Shown: positions 45,095-52,752 of the stretch, piece by piece
Layout: every line of letters starts with the position of its first letter
Position numbering within the stretch: position 1 is the stretch's first letter
IMG/VR virus record: IMGVR_UViG_3300043449_000801
Span: 1-58,493 of that record
DNA from: a virus
DNA length: 58,493 nt
Strand: one strand, 5' to 3'
Notes under the pieces: model-generated
What the model was told of the DNA's origin: nothing
What the model saw: only the letters and a program-made list of their open reading frames with translations
Databases searched by the model: none
Position numbers and translations under genes: made by a program

Positions 45095-45257
45095 AAGGTA
45101 CAAGTTTATTTAATGACTGCTTACGCTCTTCGCATCCACAGTCTTCAATTATTCCTAACTCAACAGCCTTATTAACAGCGTACTTGATGCCCGTCTTCTC
45201 CGCGAGAAACTCTACCGTATCACCAAGTCCTTTATGCCGTTTAATAACCTGTATCAT
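45054..45257 (-). CDS. Small hypothetical protein
   Basis: A 67-residue protein (GLGDTVEFLAEKTGIKYAVN) with a CGCE motif near the middle. Overlaps the next gene's start by about 40 bases and the previous gene by 4 bases. No family recognised. Confidence 0.5.
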   Translation of the reverse strand: MIQVIKRHKGLGDTVEFLAEKTGIKYAVNKAVELGIIEDCGCEERKQSLNKLVPYGNKREDSEVLRS

Positions 45258-45457
45258 TTTTTCTTCTTCATCATGTTCATCATGGACATAGAACTCATGT
45301 TGTTCATGCCATTCATCATGGACATTTTAAGTCGAATTTCTTTAGCCTCACCCTCCATTTCTTTCATATCTTTCATTGACTTCTTTAATGAAATCAACTT
45401 ATCGATATAAGTCTCATTTGAAGAGTATGGCTTATTGTATGGGTACTTATTTTTCAT
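45254..45457 (-). CDS. Small methionine-rich protein
   Basis: A 67-residue protein, helical at its centre and ending with a Met-rich, Lys-tipped segment (MNGMNNMSSMSMMNMMKKKK). It has a promoter box four bases before the ATG. Function unknown; the composition is unlike its neighbours. Confidence 0.55.
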   Translation of the reverse strand: MKNKYPYNKPYSSNETYIDKLISLKKSMKDMKEMEGEAKEIRLKMSMMNGMNNMSSMSMMNMMKKKK

Positions 45458-45461
45458 ACCA

Positions 45462-45469
45462 CAAATATA
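45462..45469 (-). promoter_or_regulatory. TAnnTTTG promoter box, four bases from the ATG
   Basis: TATATTTG on the minus strand, four bases (TGGT), then the ATG of the Met-rich gene. Confidence 0.7.
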
Positions 45470-45503
45470 CGTAAAAATATGTATCTAATTGAAAGTAAAA
45501 ACA

Positions 45504-45728
45504 TCAGAGATAAAGAGCAGAAATAAAGCTATCTATATCTTCGTAAGACTCACCATCTATGGTACAACTCAAATCAAGAAGAATAATCCCAGAGTCTGTG
45601 TACACGTGTACTTGGCTATTGCTTATGACTTGGTAGTATTGGCCGTCTATATCTATGAATTGGTAGAACACATCGTAATGTGAAAATCCACCTTCTATTT
45701 TCGTAATATTATACATATCGTTTTGCAA
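45504..45728 (-). CDS. Small hypothetical protein
   Basis: A 74-residue beta-rich, acidic protein (GGFSHYDVFYQFIDIDGQYY). It overlaps the fibre gene end by 20 bases. No family recognised. Confidence 0.5.
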   Translation of the reverse strand: MQNDMYNITKIEGGFSHYDVFYQFIDIDGQYYQVISNSQVHVYTDSGIILLDLSCTIDGESYEDIDSFISALYL

Positions 45729-47325
45729 ATGCGTATTGTACTACCGCAGTAGTGGCTGTTGATGATGGTTGTACTGCAAATATAAGATAATAAGTAAGTG
45801 TTTCGTCAAATGTAATACTTCCATTCGCACCTGTTGACGTGAAGTCAGTTGCTACTGTCGTACCTGTATTAACGCAAATTAAGTTGTTAATTGTTGGGTT
45901 GATAAACAATGATCTACGTCCTTGAGTAAACCAGTTACTTGTTGTCATTGAATTAAATACCCCAAGCAACGTTGCACCTGTCAAGGAATCCGATGTGTTA
46001 ATGTATACTTGAAACGCTATAGTACCTGTAAGTGTTGCAACCCTTATCGCCCTTGCTTCAATCTCTAATATACTAATTGCACTTATTGTGTTCGCAGGAA
46101 GAGTAATTGTTGCACTCTTGGTCATGGCAGTAACACCTGTAACATTGGTTCCTGTTACAATTCCAAGGGATGGGTTTCCATTTATTGTGATGTTGCCTGA
46201 TCCAAGTAAGGAAGTACTGTTGATTGTCTTTATGTTTGTTCCGGATATAAGCAAATCCTGCTTACCATTGAATGTGTTCCAATCAGTTGATGAAAGGTAA
46301 CCACTTGTAGATGTTGTTGCTTGAGTTATTCCTATAGTGCCTGATGTTGTAATAGGTCCACCTGTAATAGGTGCTGATGTAGCAACAGATGTTACCGTTC
46401 CTGACCCCCCGCTTGGTGCTTGTGCTACCCATAACGAACCGTTATATGTAAGAACATCGTTAGTAGTTGGAGGTATAGTTATTAAGTCAACATCGTGTAT
46501 CTCATCTAACTCATAACCGTTTTGAACCCTTACGTATATCTGACCGTTACCAGCGTTAGCTCTCTCAACAATACCTGCATATACCAAGTGATTTGGAGCA
46601 TAAGGCTTTACGTTTGTAAGAGATCCTGCTGTAGCACCTACATATAAGGTATCTCCTGCTGTATACATACTTGTGTTTAAGTTCTGTATTACACCCTGAG
46701 TTATTATAAACCCTGTGCCGTTTGAAGGAATAGAGCTGCTAAATACAAGGCCTACAGTCTTAGCAGATGTTGCATCACTCGTGTTATTCGCTAATTTAAC
46801 AGACATCCTATCTCCTGATGCGCTAAATGCATATACTGGCTCACCCTTGTTTATTGTTACACTGTCATCATTGGTTACAAACGCAAACATCTGATTAGGT
46901 GCTATACCAATCATTTGGAAGTTAGTCCCATCGTAAATAACTAAAAACTCTTGGCCTACACGTATGTCTCCACCTATTATATTTACATCGTTATTCTTAA
47001 CAAGATTAATCGCACCTAATCCATTGATATCCAATGTGGCTCCATTAACATTATTCGTATTAAACTTTATAATGTAAGCTTCGTTTGTAGTATACGATGT
47101 TACTCCAGCTATAGTTGTTGTATAAATATCTGTAACAGCTGCTGTAGCTGTTCCACTCTTTATCCCACTACCAGAAGATGGAGTGGACCATGTTCCGTCA
47201 CCCCTTAAGTATGTCGTAGCATCATACGTACCACTACCAAGATTAAACAACGGGACCTTATCCTCCTGAGAGAAAGGTATAATCTTGTCTAAAACTTTCT
47301 TAAGTGGACGAGGGAATATGCTCAT
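45709..47325 (-). CDS. Tail fibre or collar protein
   Basis: A 538-residue beta-rich protein. The N-terminus MSIFPRPLKKVLDKIIPFSQ then an LRGDGTWSTP element, and a repeated GTVTSVATSAPITGGPI plus GYLSSTDWNTFNGKQD pattern are typical of Bacteroidota phage fibre/collar proteins. It lies with GroES/GroEL upstream and decoration-like genes downstream. The C-terminal part is likely the host-contacting tip. Confidence 0.7.
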   Translation of the reverse strand: MSIFPRPLKKVLDKIIPFSQEDKVPLFNLGSGTYDATTYLRGDGTWSTPSSGSGIKSGTATAAVTDIYTTTIAGVTSYTTNEAYIIKFNTNNVNGATLDINGLGAINLVKNNDVNIIGGDIRVGQEFLVIYDGTNFQMIGIAPNQMFAFVTNDDSVTINKGEPVYAFSASGDRMSVKLANNTSDATSAKTVGLVFSSSIPSNGTGFIITQGVIQNLNTSMYTAGDTLYVGATAGSLTNVKPYAPNHLVYAGIVERANAGNGQIYVRVQNGYELDEIHDVDLITIPPTTNDVLTYNGSLWVAQAPSGGSGTVTSVATSAPITGGPITTSGTIGITQATTSTSGYLSSTDWNTFNGKQDLLISGTNIKTINSTSLLGSGNITINGNPSLGIVTGTNVTGVTAMTKSATITLPANTISAISILEIEARAIRVATLTGTIAFQVYINTSDSLTGATLLGVFNSMTTSNWFTQGRRSLFINPTINNLICVNTGTTVATDFTSTGANGSITFDETLTYYLIFAVQPSSTATTAVVQYAFAKRYV

Positions 47326-47332
47326 TATGTCG

Positions 47333-47340
47333 CAAATATA
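47333..47340 (-). promoter_or_regulatory. TAnnTTTG promoter for the fibre gene
   Basis: TATATTTG on the minus strand, seven bases from the ATG. It lies head-to-head with the plus-strand box at 47344-47351. Confidence 0.7.
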
Positions 47341-47343
47341 CTC

Positions 47344-47351
47344 TATTTTTG
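47344..47351 (+). promoter_or_regulatory. TAnnTTTG promoter for the winged-helix gene
   Basis: TATTTTTG, four bases from the ATG at 47356. The two divergent boxes are three bases apart. Confidence 0.65.
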
Positions 47352-47355
47352 TGAC

Positions 47356-47901
47356 ATGATTGGAACAGTTAAGAGGAAACCAGTTATCCTAATAAAGAGG
47401 AAAAATCCTAAAAAAAAGAAGAAGAGAGTACTCATCGCAGACCGTGAAGAGCCAGAGCATAACTTCATGAAGTACTACAAAGTCATCAAGTACTGGGCGA
47501 AGCGAAACTACAACCTTACAGAGCCTGACCTAGAGATGCTGTTCTTCCTTCATGACGAACGCCTGTTCAAACAGGCGAACTTCGAAGAATACAACAACAT
47601 ATTCTCGTGGGACTCAAGACGCTTCCAACGTCTCATGCGTAATGGCATGATACACGTATGGCGTAAGCCTATGGGTAATGAGGCACGACTCTATGAGCTT
47701 ACGCGCACCGGCAAAAGACTAATCACAAGAATGTACCAAATGATGCTTGGAAATGAGCCGATTCCTACATCCCCAAGAAGGAACACTATCTTCTCATCGA
47801 AGAGATTCTCCGATAAGGTCTATGCAATGGCAATCAATAAGTTCAACGAAGAGATCAAAGCACCAAAGCAACATCTCGATACTGAATCATCCGATACATA
47901 G
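47356..47901 (+). CDS. Winged-helix DNA-binding protein, opposite to the late operon
   Basis: A 181-residue basic protein. The N-terminus is very Lys/Arg rich (KKKKKR), followed by YWAKRNYNLTEPDLEMLFFL, FSWDSRRFQRLMRNGMIHVW and LYELTRTGKRLITRMY, a MarR-like winged-helix layout found in many Bacteroidota phages. It stands alone on the plus strand inside the leftward late arm and its 3' end overlaps that of the GroES gene by 47 bases. Likely a regulator; target unknown. Confidence 0.7.
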   Translation: MIGTVKRKPVILIKRKNPKKKKKRVLIADREEPEHNFMKYYKVIKYWAKRNYNLTEPDLEMLFFLHDERLFKQANFEEYNNIFSWDSRRFQRLMRNGMIHVWRKPMGNEARLYELTRTGKRLITRMYQMMLGNEPIPTSPRRNTIFSSKRFSDKVYAMAINKFNEEIKAPKQHLDTESSDT

Positions 47902-48115
47902 ATTCACCACTCCTGTAGTCGTGTCCCTGTACCGCATCGTATACGATCCTATCACCCTTCTTAATGCTTCCGTTGTGTTCGCTAGATACCACAACGATAC
48001 CCTCTTGGTATCGCTGCTTAGTAACCTCCTTCCCACTGAGCAATAGTCCGCTGCTGCTTTCCTGAACCTCAACCTTACAAGGCTCAACCAACAAAAAGTT
48101 ATTTAACGCTATCAT
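47855..48115 (-). CDS. groES: Phage co-chaperonin (GroES/Cpn10)
   Basis: An 86-residue Cpn10. A mobile-loop-like segment ESSSGLLLSGKEVTKQ is followed by the barrel signature GIVVVSSEHNGSIKKGDRIV and YRSGESMYRMIQYRDV at the C-terminus. It starts inside the GroEL end (17-base overlap), so both are made from one message. Its short C-terminus and host partner specificity are not shown; it probably caps the phage GroEL. Confidence 0.85.
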   Translation of the reverse strand: MIALNNFLLVEPCKVEVQESSSGLLLSGKEVTKQRYQEGIVVVSSEHNGSIKKGDRIVYDAVQGHDYRSGESMYRMIQYRDVALVL

Positions 48116-49688
48116 TCTCTCTTACATTAGTTATTATCGCATTGGTGCTTAGTATCGTCACAGCGACACTCACAGCGTTCATCAGCGCACTCTTAGTGAC
48201 CTTACACGGATCAATAACACCCATCTTCATCATGTTACCATACGTGCCATTCTTAACGTCATAACCAAACCAAAAGTTCTCTGCAATAACATCAGTGAAC
48301 ACGTTGTCCCATCCAAGGCCTGCGTTCGCGCAGATCTTCTTAAATGGCGCATACACCGCATTCAACAGAATGTTCTTCGCCTCAACCTGATCACTGCTGT
48401 ACGACTTTGTTGGAAGGGAGTCATCGATGTCATACATCGCACGAATCAACGCCATACCGGACCCAGGCAATACACCCTCCTCCTTGGCAGCCTTTACAGC
48501 CAACACCGCGTCATCGATCCTATCCCTCAACTCCTTCTGTTCAATGTCGCTCTGCGCTCCAACGTAAATAACACCTATGCCACCGTATATGTTGGCAATC
48601 CTTTCGTTTATGAACTGCACATCAGCCTCAGTTGTCTCCTGCTCTATGCTATCCTTAAGCTGTGCAATGTATCCCTTCAACTCAGGACTCTCTTCCGCAG
48701 GAACAATAACAGTGTTATCCTGACCAACGATTATTCTCTTCGCCTTACCAAGCCCCTCCATCGAACACAACGCTAAGTTGTCACCAGTAGACTCACTATA
48801 GTAATGCGCCCCAAGAGCTACTGCGATGTCGCGCATCATGTCATCCTTCCTATATCCGAAGTTAGGAGGCATAATGTGGCAGCAACGTATCTTGTTCTTC
48901 ACTACGTTCATGCTTAATGTCGCAAGAACCTGTGGAGATAAGTTACCGATGATCAACAACGGCTTATTGTCTCTCACTATTGGTGCGAGTATCGCCTCAA
49001 TATTAGCCAAGTTACTTATCTCAGCATCTGTCACCAATACATACGCGTCCTCTAGAACACACTCGTTCTTCTTATGGTCCGTAACAAAGTACTTCGATGT
49101 CCATCCTCGCTGAACCCTGATACCTGAGATCACTTCACTGTATGTCTTCGTAGTCTTACTGTTCTCAACAACAACGTACTCCACGTTGCTGTAAACATCA
49201 GATATTAACTTCCCAATCACAGGGTCGTTGTTCGAAGAGATAGTTGCCACATCGAGCAACACCTTCCCATTAACTCTCTTAGACTTCTTGTCAAGTACCT
49301 TACATACCTTATCAGCGATAGCCTGGATGTTACGCAGCACCTCAGTCTTGTTAGCCCATTCACCCATAGACTCAAACGAATCAATAATGGCCTTAGTCAA
49401 CACGATGCTCGTAGTTGTTCCATCACCTGCCATCGTGGCTGTCTTCGATGCTGCCTCTCTTACAAGCTGCACCGCTAGGTTCTCCACCGGATCGTACAAG
49501 TTAATCGACTTGGCTACAGTCACTCCATCCTTCGTTACAGTCACACCACCAACGTGGTTCTCTGACTCTACTAATACCGTCTGTCCGCAAGGACCTAGCG
49601 TGGATGACACCGCAGCTTCAATGATCGAGATGCCGGACTTAAGCTTATTACGCCCGTTCTCGTCTAATAATACCTGTTTAACTATCAT
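48099..49688 (-). CDS. groEL: Phage chaperonin (GroEL/Cpn60)
   Basis: A 529-residue Cpn60. Conserved elements are present: TLGPCGQTV near residue 31, KDGVTVAKSI with the ATP-associated Asp at about 54, MAGDGTTTS with the catalytic-loop Asp at about 89, LLIIGNLS in the apical domain, IERIANIYGGIGVIYVGA, and DDAVLAVKA with the Asp corresponding to E. coli D398. It lacks the GGM tail of most bacterial GroEL. It is transcribed from its own promoter and overlaps GroES. It may fold phage capsid or tail subunits. Confidence 0.9.
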   Translation of the reverse strand: MIVKQVLLDENGRNKLKSGISIIEAAVSSTLGPCGQTVLVESENHVGGVTVTKDGVTVAKSINLYDPVENLAVQLVREAASKTATMAGDGTTTSIVLTKAIIDSFESMGEWANKTEVLRNIQAIADKVCKVLDKKSKRVNGKVLLDVATISSNNDPVIGKLISDVYSNVEYVVVENSKTTKTYSEVISGIRVQRGWTSKYFVTDHKKNECVLEDAYVLVTDAEISNLANIEAILAPIVRDNKPLLIIGNLSPQVLATLSMNVVKNKIRCCHIMPPNFGYRKDDMMRDIAVALGAHYYSESTGDNLALCSMEGLGKAKRIIVGQDNTVIVPAEESPELKGYIAQLKDSIEQETTEADVQFINERIANIYGGIGVIYVGAQSDIEQKELRDRIDDAVLAVKAAKEEGVLPGSGMALIRAMYDIDDSLPTKSYSSDQVEAKNILLNAVYAPFKKICANAGLGWDNVFTDVIAENFWFGYDVKNGTYGNMMKMGVIDPCKVTKSALMNAVSVAVTILSTNAIITNVRENDSVK

Positions 49689-49704
49689 TTGATTTAATTT
49701 GATG

Positions 49705-49712
49705 CAAATATA
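49705..49712 (-). promoter_or_regulatory. TAnnTTTG promoter for GroEL-GroES, 16-base leader
   Basis: TATATTTG on the minus strand, then CATCAAATTAAATCAA and ATG. The leader closely matches the one at 42082 and resembles the one at 35148. Confidence 0.75.
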
Positions 49713-49745
49713 TAAAAAAAGTGACCCGATTGAGCCACTTTTTTT
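49713..49745. terminator. Bidirectional rho-independent terminator
   Basis: AGTGACCC and GAGCCACT pair (8 bp with G-T pairs) around a 4-base loop, with A and T runs on both sides, so it can stop transcription on either strand. It separates the paralogous gene pair from GroEL. Confidence 0.85.
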
Positions 49746-49764
49746 GATTTATTGGTGTAGAGTG

Positions 49765-50298
49765 TTATTGTTTTTTACCTTTCTTATACGTTCTTGTATA
49801 GAGAGTTGTTTCAGTTTTAGGGTCATATTTAAAATTACTAAATCTAACAGAAGGATCTTTTCTCTGATACCCTTTCATTTGATTTAGCATATAACTACGA
49901 TCAGATGCAGGTAATGCATTCATATATGTAGTTGAATCCATAGCATTCATTTTTTCCATTTGAGCAATACTTCTTCCTCCCTTCTTAGCATTTATTGTTC
50001 TTACAACTAGTGGTTTAGTATTCTCTTTTTTTACAGGTTGCTTCTTACGCGTAACAGTTACTCCAGGTAAGTTCTTTGTTAACGCTTGATCAAGCAACTT
50101 CTTGTTTACTTGACTTTTTCCAGTATAAGCTGTACCAGAAGTGCTAGTTGTTCTCCTAGTAGAAGAAGTAGTGCTTGTCTTCTTTGTAGGAGCTTTTTGT
50201 GTGTTTTTTGCAGCAGTCTTAACCTTACTAACTGCTGTTTTCATCATTCGACCAGCTACCTTAAATGGGTTTCCTGGATTTTTTCTAGTTGTTGCCAT
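49765..50298 (-). CDS. Basic protein, paralogue of the upstream gene
   Basis: A 177-residue Lys/Arg/Thr-rich protein; N-terminal half is low complexity and likely disordered, C-terminal half contains KMNAMDSTTYMNALPASDRS then RFSNFKYDPKTETTLY. It shares this C-terminal pattern with the 202-residue gene just upstream (residues AMDS(T/A)T(Y/F) and F(S/K)(N/D)FKYDPKT). Function unknown; possibly DNA-binding. Confidence 0.65.
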   Translation of the reverse strand: MATTRKNPGNPFKVAGRMMKTAVSKVKTAAKNTQKAPTKKTSTTSSTRRTTSTSGTAYTGKSQVNKKLLDQALTKNLPGVTVTRKKQPVKKENTKPLVVRTINAKKGGRSIAQMEKMNAMDSTTYMNALPASDRSYMLNQMKGYQRKDPSVRFSNFKYDPKTETTLYTRTYKKGKKQ

Positions 50299-50323
50299 AG
50301 TATTTTTTATTATATATTATTAT

Positions 50324-50932
50324 TTAATAGGCCGTAAACACGTAACTTCCTGTTTTAGGATCATACTTAAAATCCTTAAATCTTGTTCCAGGTCCATACT
50401 TTTTTTGAGCAGCCTTCATTTGTCTCATTGCCATATCTTTTGAATTTGCTCCATATTTCTGTCCAGCGGAACCAGTAAATGGCAAACCAGATTTAGGAGA
50501 AGCAGGTGCATTTCTTATTGTATTAACAAATGTAGCTGAATCCATCGCTGGTAATGCTGATATTTTTTGTCGAGTCATACCACCTAAAGATAGATATCCT
50601 CCACCTTTACCTTTAGGCTTAACTGTTACTCCTCTTAGGTTCTTAATCTTAGCATTGGCCTCCTTACGAGTCATCTCTCCAGACTTCTTCTTAGCCTTGT
50701 AGCCCTTAATAACGTCTTTCTTCTTTGGACCTACGCTAACTGGAGCAAATTCTCTAACTCCTCCTACACGAGATACGACACCGGAAGCAGCTGAACCTCC
50801 CTTAGACTTACCCGTTCCTTTCTCTCCTCCAAAGACGCTTCTAATCTTACTAACAACGTCCTTGCTTGTAACCTTCCTGCTGGAAGATGTAGTCTTGGCC
50901 TTTTTACCAGGCCCTGTTCTCATTATCGCCAT
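50324..50932 (-). CDS. Basic protein, paralogue of the downstream gene
   Basis: A 202-residue basic protein with disordered Gly/Lys/Ser-rich N-terminus (KGTGKSKGGSAASGVVSR). The C-terminus has LPAMDSATFVNTI and GTRFKDFKYDPKTGSYV, matching the downstream paralogue. It starts the late operon after a promoter and terminator. Function unknown. Confidence 0.65.
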   Translation of the reverse strand: MAIMRTGPGKKAKTTSSSRKVTSKDVVSKIRSVFGGEKGTGKSKGGSAASGVVSRVGGVREFAPVSVGPKKKDVIKGYKAKKKSGEMTRKEANAKIKNLRGVTVKPKGKGGGYLSLGGMTRQKISALPAMDSATFVNTIRNAPASPKSGLPFTGSAGQKYGANSKDMAMRQMKAAQKKYGPGTRFKDFKYDPKTGSYVFTAY

Positions 50933-50965
50933 GACAATTTTTTTTTTTAAAGTTTAAACATAATG

Positions 50966-50973
50966 CAAATATA
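50966..50973 (-). promoter_or_regulatory. TAnnTTTG promoter for the paralogous pair
   Basis: TATATTTG on the minus strand, with a 34-base A-rich leader before the ATG. A terminator hairpin lies just upstream, so this starts a new transcript. Confidence 0.65.
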
Positions 50974-51002
50974 TAAAAAAAGCGCAACATTACGCTGCGC
51001 TT
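50974..51002 (-). terminator. Rho-independent terminator after the secreted-protein gene
   Basis: AAGCGCA and TGCGCTT form a 7-bp stem with a 9-base loop; on the minus strand a T run follows. It ends the short transcript of the secreted protein. Confidence 0.8.
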
Positions 51003-51024
51003 CTTATAACCACCACTACTAAAC

Positions 51025-51393
51025 CTATTCCTCAGCCTTTATTATAGACACTACATTGTCCTCCTCTGAGTAACATACCACAACAGTTGATTGAGTACCA
51101 TCGCCATCAAGACCCTCGTATACACGACTTACCAAACCATCCTCCTTATCAATCCTAGTAGGCTTACTAAAGTCACCACCCATGTACTCCAAGTACTCCT
51201 TAATGTAGTCATCCATCGTCTCATCATCTATCTCTCCGAAGAAGTAGAACATCCCAACCTCTCCCTTAACCTGATACCATGTGTCAAAGTTCTCGATGCC
51301 ATCCTCAGACGAAACAGTTACAACATCATACTGACCAAACGAACCGAACGATAATCCCATCACCATCCCGATTAAAAAAACTACTTTCTTCAT
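51025..51393 (-). CDS. Secreted acidic protein
   Basis: A 122-residue protein with a classical signal peptide (MKKVVFLIGMVMGLSFGSFG followed by Q), then an acidic, beta-rich mature part (SSEDGIENFDTWYQVKGEVG, FGEIDDETMDDYIKEYLEYM). It is the first gene of the late arm and lies next to the left iteron block. A periplasmic or surface role, such as exclusion of other phages, is possible but not shown. Confidence 0.65.
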   Translation of the reverse strand: MKKVVFLIGMVMGLSFGSFGQYDVVTVSSEDGIENFDTWYQVKGEVGMFYFFGEIDDETMDDYIKEYLEYMGGDFSKPTRIDKEDGLVSRVYEGLDGDGTQSTVVVCYSEEDNVVSIIKAEE

Positions 51394-52371
51394 ATCTATT
51401 AATTTTTAGTTACAGACCTATAACGGGGCGTAAGCCCATATGTAACAACACCAATTAAAAAAAATGTTGGGAAATGACGGTCTGTGACGGTCCAGTGCTG
51501 ACTTTGTGCTGACATTTTTTGGGTTAAATGCCTACTAATGAGGGCGTTAGCCTTTTTTGTGTCAAGATTACGGCTCTGACGCGATTTTTTTTTTTTTATT
51601 TTTCTATTTTCTCTATTTTCTTATATATATATTATTTTTTTTTTTTTTCGTAATATAGTAACATCTTAACACTAAATAGAGCTAACTAACTGATAATCAA
51701 CAAATTAACCCTTTTTCAACTAAGCATTTAGGCAGCACTAAATGGCAAATCTTAACACTTTTCGACCAATCTTGACACTATCACATATGCTGGGGGAGTG
51801 GGTAATAAATACAATTCACGAGCTTTGCTCGTGGCGGAAACCGACCTAAATCAGCATGGGGGGTATGTATTTCCATAACTTTCTCCAAACTTTTTGGCGT
51901 TTTTATCTAGGTAGGTACATGCATACATAGGTAGGTCTATCATTCGTCGTGGATGCACCCCCTATAGTTGTGTTATCCTACTGGTAGTCAGGCACTTATA
52001 TTTCTATTTAACATAATAGTAGTTATAGGACATCGAGACATAACTAACTGACAATCAATTGACTATAAGAATGAACATCCCTGGACGCGTCTATATTTAC
52101 GTAGCTTTCCAATAATCGCACATGAATTCACGTGCATTATTCGTATCGATACGCATCGATTCGTATCACATTTGATTGCGTTTTGTTCGGTCCGGTTTTG
52201 CGTTTAGGAGCGCACATCTTCGGACGTTCAAAAATCACCCAACCAAATCCGAACAAAGAAACGAATCTGCGCTTTATTGAATCCCGCGCACGTAAGGAGA
52301 TGCATAACTAACTGAATATCAATAGCTTGGATGAATGTTAGTCAGATGTGGATATCTGTCGGCATAAAAAA
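51394..52371. other. Long non-coding control region
   Basis: No convincing gene. Contents in order: left iteron block (51494-51779) with a long T-rich tract and TTATATATAT; a 7-bp hairpin CACGAGCTTTGCTCGTG (51817-51833); GTAGGTA repeats near 51908-51935; an imperfect 18-base palindrome with GAATTC (52119-52136); a 12-base palindrome CGTATCGATACG (about 52142-52153); and three copies of TAACTAACTGANNATCAA at 51683, 52041 and 52305. Inverted TTTGTTCGG and CCGAACAAA lie near 52181 and 52248. Together these suggest an origin or regulatory hub. Confidence 0.6.
51494..51779. repeat. Left block of spacing-conserved inverted iterons
   Basis: Holds GTGCTGAC at 51494-51502 and GTGCTGACAT at 51506-51515, a T-rich tract with ATATATAT, TAACATCTTAACACTAAA (51659-51676), TTTTCAACTAAGCA (51713 on) with CACTAAA, and ATCTTAACACT (51749-51759) and ATCTTGACACT (51769-51779). 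A reversed copy of the iteron lies at 51559-51569. The mirror image of the whole arrangement is present at 55271-55487 with identical spacings between the main elements. Confidence 0.85.
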
Positions 52372-52706
52372 ATGTTAAAATCAAAAAAAAATTTCATCCA
52401 TAACTCTCTATTTATCAGTCAGTTAGATGTAACTACAAAAAAAAGATTAAAAAATATTGCACAAAGAATGTTACTAATTCAAAAGAAAGTAGTTATATTT
52501 ACAGAAGTGATTCAAACGAGACATCACAACGACACAAGATCTTTGACATATGTAAGTATATATCAGCAAGCGGTGCGGATGTTATATACTTTACACATTG
52601 GGTGCAACATCTAGTTCGGGATGTTGATAACACTGACTTAGTAGAACGGCATATGGGATTTTATCCGCGATATGCACAACATGGTGTAGTTAGAGTGACT
52701 AATTAA
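52372..52706 (+). pseudogene. Frameshifted or recoded small gene
   Basis: One frame starts MLKSKKNFIHNSLFISQLDV and then runs into a non-protein-like tail. From an A8G run at 52437-52445, a second frame (-1) continues with natural-looking sequence: KIFDICKYISASGADVIYFT, then HWVQHLVRDVDNTDLVERH and MGFYPRYAQHGVVRVTN, stopping at 52706. The second frame has no ATG upstream. A -1 shift on A AAA AAA would join both into about 110 residues. It could be programmed frameshifting, a decayed gene or an error in the A8 run. Confidence 0.45.
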
Positions 52707-52752
52707 TGGTAGCGATAACCACTACACCACTAACCAAATAAAACAAGTAATC

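Noticed and set aside
52560-52700. Several inverted pairs (CAACATC/GATGTTG, GCATAT/ATATGC) that could be a structured RNA.
   Set aside because: The same bases form a protein-like reading frame in the recoded small gene, so the pairings may be coincidental.
52682-52735. A possible third ribozyme upstream of the 54-residue gene: GTTAG/CTAAC and TGGTGTAG/CTACACCA stems before a similar leader.
   Set aside because: Core bases CTGATGA and GAAA are missing, and the stems would be interleaved. Only the leader after it resembles the ribozyme-adjacent leaders, so I do not call a ribozyme here.
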